In this document: piece after piece, positions 62,962 through 64,000 of the stretch
Layout: every line of letters begins with the position of its first letter
How positions within the stretch are numbered: the stretch's first letter is position 1
Origin: Pirellulaceae bacterium
GTDB lineage: Bacteria; Planctomycetota; Planctomycetia; Pirellulales; Pirellulaceae
Length of the DNA stretch: 64,000 bases
Assembly: GCA_019636375.1 (NCBI GenBank)
Contig: JAHBXS010000001.1
Location: forward strand, 682,001-746,000
Direction of reading: 5' to 3'
Notes under the pieces: generated by a model
Told to the model about the DNA's origin: nothing
Database searches by the model: none
The model's input: only the letters and a program-made list of their open reading frames with translations
Position numbers and translations under genes: made by a program

Positions 62962-63939
62962 ATGATGAGCCTGAATTTACCTGTCCGGAATTTCGTGTGG
63001 TTTGCGGCGATAGTTTTCATGGTATCTGGTTCCGCCGAGTCGAGTTTTGGACAAGCCAAAACCGCCGAACAAGCTTCGGCGAAATCCGCTAAAGCACAAA
63101 CGGCCAAAAAGGATGGTGATTTTGGCCAATTCATGCGTATCCGCAAGGATGATCGGAAACGCCCTGTGGCCTTAGAAACCTCGATCACACGCTACGTGGG
63201 TACGAACGCGAGTGGGAAGCCAATCCTGGTTGACCTCATCGGTGTTGTTCATGTGGGTGAACAAGGTTACTACGAAGCCCTCAATGAACAATTCAAACAA
63301 TACGATGCGACTTTGTACGAATTGGTCGCACCAGAGGGGACTCGAATTCCCAAGGGGGGCCGCATCGAGGAAGGTGGCGGCAATCCGATCGCCGCCTTGC
63401 AGATGGGAATGAAATCAATGCTCGAATTGGAGTTTCAACTTGAGCACATTGATTACACAGTAGAGAATTTGGTTCATGCCGACATGAGCCCCGAGGAATT
63501 TTTCGATTCCATGTCCAACAATGAGGAAAGTGTCGGACGGATGATGCTCAATTCGATTGGCTCCAGTATGGCGATGCAAAACAAAGGCAAATCGGCCGAA
63601 ATGGGTTTGGTCATGTCTCTATTTTCCAGCGATCGGACCAAGAGTTTGCGAAGGACGATGGCACAGCAGATGGAAGACATCGAAGGGGGCATGGCCATCT
63701 TTCGAGGTAAAGATGGCTCGACCATCATCGAACACCGCAATGCTAAAGCGATGGAGGTTCTGAAACGGGAGATCGACGCAGGAAAGACGAGGCTCTCAAT
63801 ATTTTACGGAGCTGGCCATCTTCCCGACATGCAAAAACGCTTGCTCGAAGATTTCCAATTAAAACGAGCCGGACGAACCTGGCTGACCGCCTGGGATTTG
63901 GAAATTAAAAAATCGTCAAGCGAAAAAGGCTCGGAATAA
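62962..63939 (+). CDS. TraB/GumN-like secreted protein (Tiki-fold)
   Basis: 325 residues from ATG 62962, with GGAAGAG just ahead. The signal region FVWFAAIVFMVSGSAESSFG is likely cleaved near FGQA; an Ala/Lys-rich linker follows. The core has HVGEQGYYEALNEQFKQYDATLYEL, typical of TraB/GumN (Tiki) proteins, and FYGAGHLPDM near the end supplies the second His motif. Two Glu/His sites may bind metal; protease activity is known only for animal Tiki proteins. A central segment (SIGSSMAMQNKGKSAEMGLVMSLF) is low in complexity. Role unknown. Confidence 0.75.
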   Translation: MMSLNLPVRNFVWFAAIVFMVSGSAESSFGQAKTAEQASAKSAKAQTAKKDGDFGQFMRIRKDDRKRPVALETSITRYVGTNASGKPILVDLIGVVHVGEQGYYEALNEQFKQYDATLYELVAPEGTRIPKGGRIEEGGGNPIAALQMGMKSMLELEFQLEHIDYTVENLVHADMSPEEFFDSMSNNEESVGRMMLNSIGSSMAMQNKGKSAEMGLVMSLFSSDRTKSLRRTMAQQMEDIEGGMAIFRGKDGSTIIEHRNAKAMEVLKREIDAGKTRLSIFYGAGHLPDMQKRLLEDFQLKRAGRTWLTAWDLEIKKSSSEKGSE

Positions 63940-64000
63940 GGTTCGCATCCGAACAAGTGGTTACTGTGAAATGTCCATAAGACATCCTGTCCACGCGAAA

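Overview
The window looks like chromosomal DNA from a planctomycete, probably of the Pirellula/Rhodopirellula kind. The evidence is a DUF1559 protein with a type IV prepilin-like N-terminus, a secreted six-haem protein with the planctomycete-type haem-binding domain, a tandem UvrA fusion as known in Chlamydia (same superphylum), a MurB of planctomycete layout, and many dispersed palindromic repeats. No rRNA, tRNA, CRISPR array or prophage was recognised.

Layout. 0-19.6 kb is an accessory, repeat-rich region. It has a carbohydrate esterase cut by the window edge, a homocysteine methyltransferase, galK, a decayed antitoxin-like gene, an MBOAT acyltransferase pair, and a cassette holding a tandem-domain Y1 (HUH) transposase between inverted REP-like repeats. 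Next come a peptidase/ThuA gene, a two-gene DUF4365 module, and a catabolic cluster (multihaem cytochrome, sorbosone-dehydrogenase-like propeller, glycoside hydrolase-like protein). Four genes here (peptidase/ThuA, propeller, hydrolase, an IS3 orfA remnant) each carry one in-frame stop codon inside otherwise well-preserved sequence, so the island appears to be decaying, or the consensus has errors.

19.7-36 kb is mostly core or conserved-hypothetical: rplS, acylphosphatase, DUF502, a DUF389/sugar-isomerase/AAA-ATPase operon, an ATP-grasp operon of unknown product, a PadR/membrane-sensor pair and the DUF1559 protein. 36-43 kb holds a TetR-controlled RND efflux pump with an evident operator, then a small membrane protein and a CBM9-like protein. 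43.2-50.2 kb is a single gene, the 2347-residue tandem UvrA. 50.3-64 kb carries ilvC, murB (lacking the usual catalytic Ser/Cys), an LptF/LptG permease, an NAD-dependent formate dehydrogenase operon (fdsGBA), a fatty acid desaturase, a DUF2071 protein and a TraB-like secreted protein.

Most interesting signals. (1) The single-chain double Y1 transposase: domain 1 has lost HUH but kept a Tyr, domain 2 has HUH, and near-identical 54-55 bp inverted repeats flank the gene. (2) The overlapping DUF4365 nuclease-like gene and its unknown partner. (3) Seven copies of a 13-bp motif (GTAACCGTTCACG and its complement), some in two-hairpin elements, one of which borders a ~290-bp duplication upstream of galK and of the peptidase gene. 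(4) Three nonsense-interrupted genes plus an IS remnant within 12 kb. (5) The ATP-grasp operon.
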